From DAOTZU01 sp034433995 (GTDB lineage: Bacteria; Chloroflexota; Anaerolineae; UBA1429): 14,376 nucleotides of DNA. This document shows positions 14,243-14,376 of this stretch, piece by piece. The stretch is taken from positions 1 to 14,376 of the forward strand of contig DAOTZU010000240.1 of assembly GCA_034433995.1 (NCBI GenBank). The letters are read 5' to 3'. The notes under the pieces were generated by a model that saw only the letters and a program-made list of their open reading frames with translations, searched no databases and was not told the origin of the DNA. The stretch's first letter is position 1; each line of letters begins with the position of its first letter. The translations under genes were made by a program, and so were the position numbers.

Positions 14243-14376
14243 TTGTCAGCTATGGCTTCTCCGAACGCTTCCCCTTCCCTGGCGGAGATGCGCTCCATGC
14301 TCCGCCAGTTGCAGGAGGAGACGATCCTTTGGGTCTTGCCGGTCCTGGTGGCCGCTAGCTTTGCTCTTTACGTCCT
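14243..14376 (+). CDS. Start of a membrane protein, partial (3' end beyond window)
   Basis: About 44 codons are visible. GGAGG (14230-14234) is 8 nt from a TTG at 14243-14245, which I take as the start; an in-frame ATG at 14252 is 17 nt from the site and so less likely. A short Ser/Ala/Pro-rich lead and an amphipathic stretch (MRSMLRQLQEE) are followed by a hydrophobic segment, TILWVLPVLVAASFALYV, that looks like the first transmembrane helix. The gap after the alpha-2-macroglobulin gene is only 39 bp with no terminator, so the two are probably co-transcribed. Too little is visible to name a family. A membrane sensor or another multi-pass envelope protein are guesses. Confidence 0.6.
   Translation, partial: MSAMASPNASPSLAEMRSMLRQLQEETILWVLPVLVAASFALYV

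Noticed and set aside
1..14376. tRNA, rRNA, CRISPR arrays, insertion sequences and attachment sites.
   Set aside because: I saw no cloverleaf, rRNA block, regularly spaced direct repeats, transposase or integrase motifs, or terminal repeats with target duplications.

Overview
This is a GC-rich bacterial chromosome segment with only one long gene-poor stretch. The organism is probably a member of Chloroflexota, in or near Anaerolineae. That is inference, resting on three things: the NusA with a long Ala/Pro/acidic tail, the very large thioester-containing alpha-2-macroglobulin lipoprotein, and the DRE-TIM citrate-synthase-like enzyme together with GC-rich intergenic hairpins. No rRNA or other phylogenetic marker is present to confirm it.

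Layout. (1) Positions 1-1833, minus strand: transcription/translation genes nusA then ylxR (rnpM), the second running off the left edge. An extended -10 promoter and a terminator-like hairpin lie in the nusA leader; rimP is not in its usual place upstream. (2) Positions 2033-2809, plus strand: a divergent M55 (DppA-type) zinc D-aminopeptidase with its own promoter, ending at a convergent hairpin terminator. (3) Positions 2871-7511, minus strand: three genes in one direction. In transcription order they are a Re-citrate synthase/2-isopropylmalate synthase-like DRE-TIM enzyme, a xylose-isomerase-like TIM-barrel sugar epimerase/isomerase, and a cytoplasmic GH31 alpha-glycosidase. A perfect 17-bp palindrome separates the first two, and GH31 has its own candidate promoter. 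(4) Positions 7512-8140, intergenic: on the minus strand a near-consensus promoter and a roughly 260-nt leader. The leader holds a long 5' hairpin, a 29-codon upstream ORF, a possible antiterminator and a strong intrinsic terminator just before the citrate-synthase-like gene. On the plus-strand side there are four tandem hairpins, a promoter and a hairpin-bearing leader. (5) Positions 8141-14203, plus strand: a 2020-residue alpha-2-macroglobulin-like lipoprotein with an intact CSEQ thioester. The start of a membrane protein follows and is cut by the right edge.

How the genes fit together: the epimerase and GH31 genes look like sugar catabolism, and the DRE-TIM enzyme would feed acetyl-CoA into citrate (or a related 2-alkylmalate). 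The most interesting unexplained piece is the leader in front of that enzyme. The stop codon of its small ORF lies inside one arm of a possible antiterminator, the arrangement expected of ribosome-mediated attenuation or an undescribed cis-regulatory RNA.
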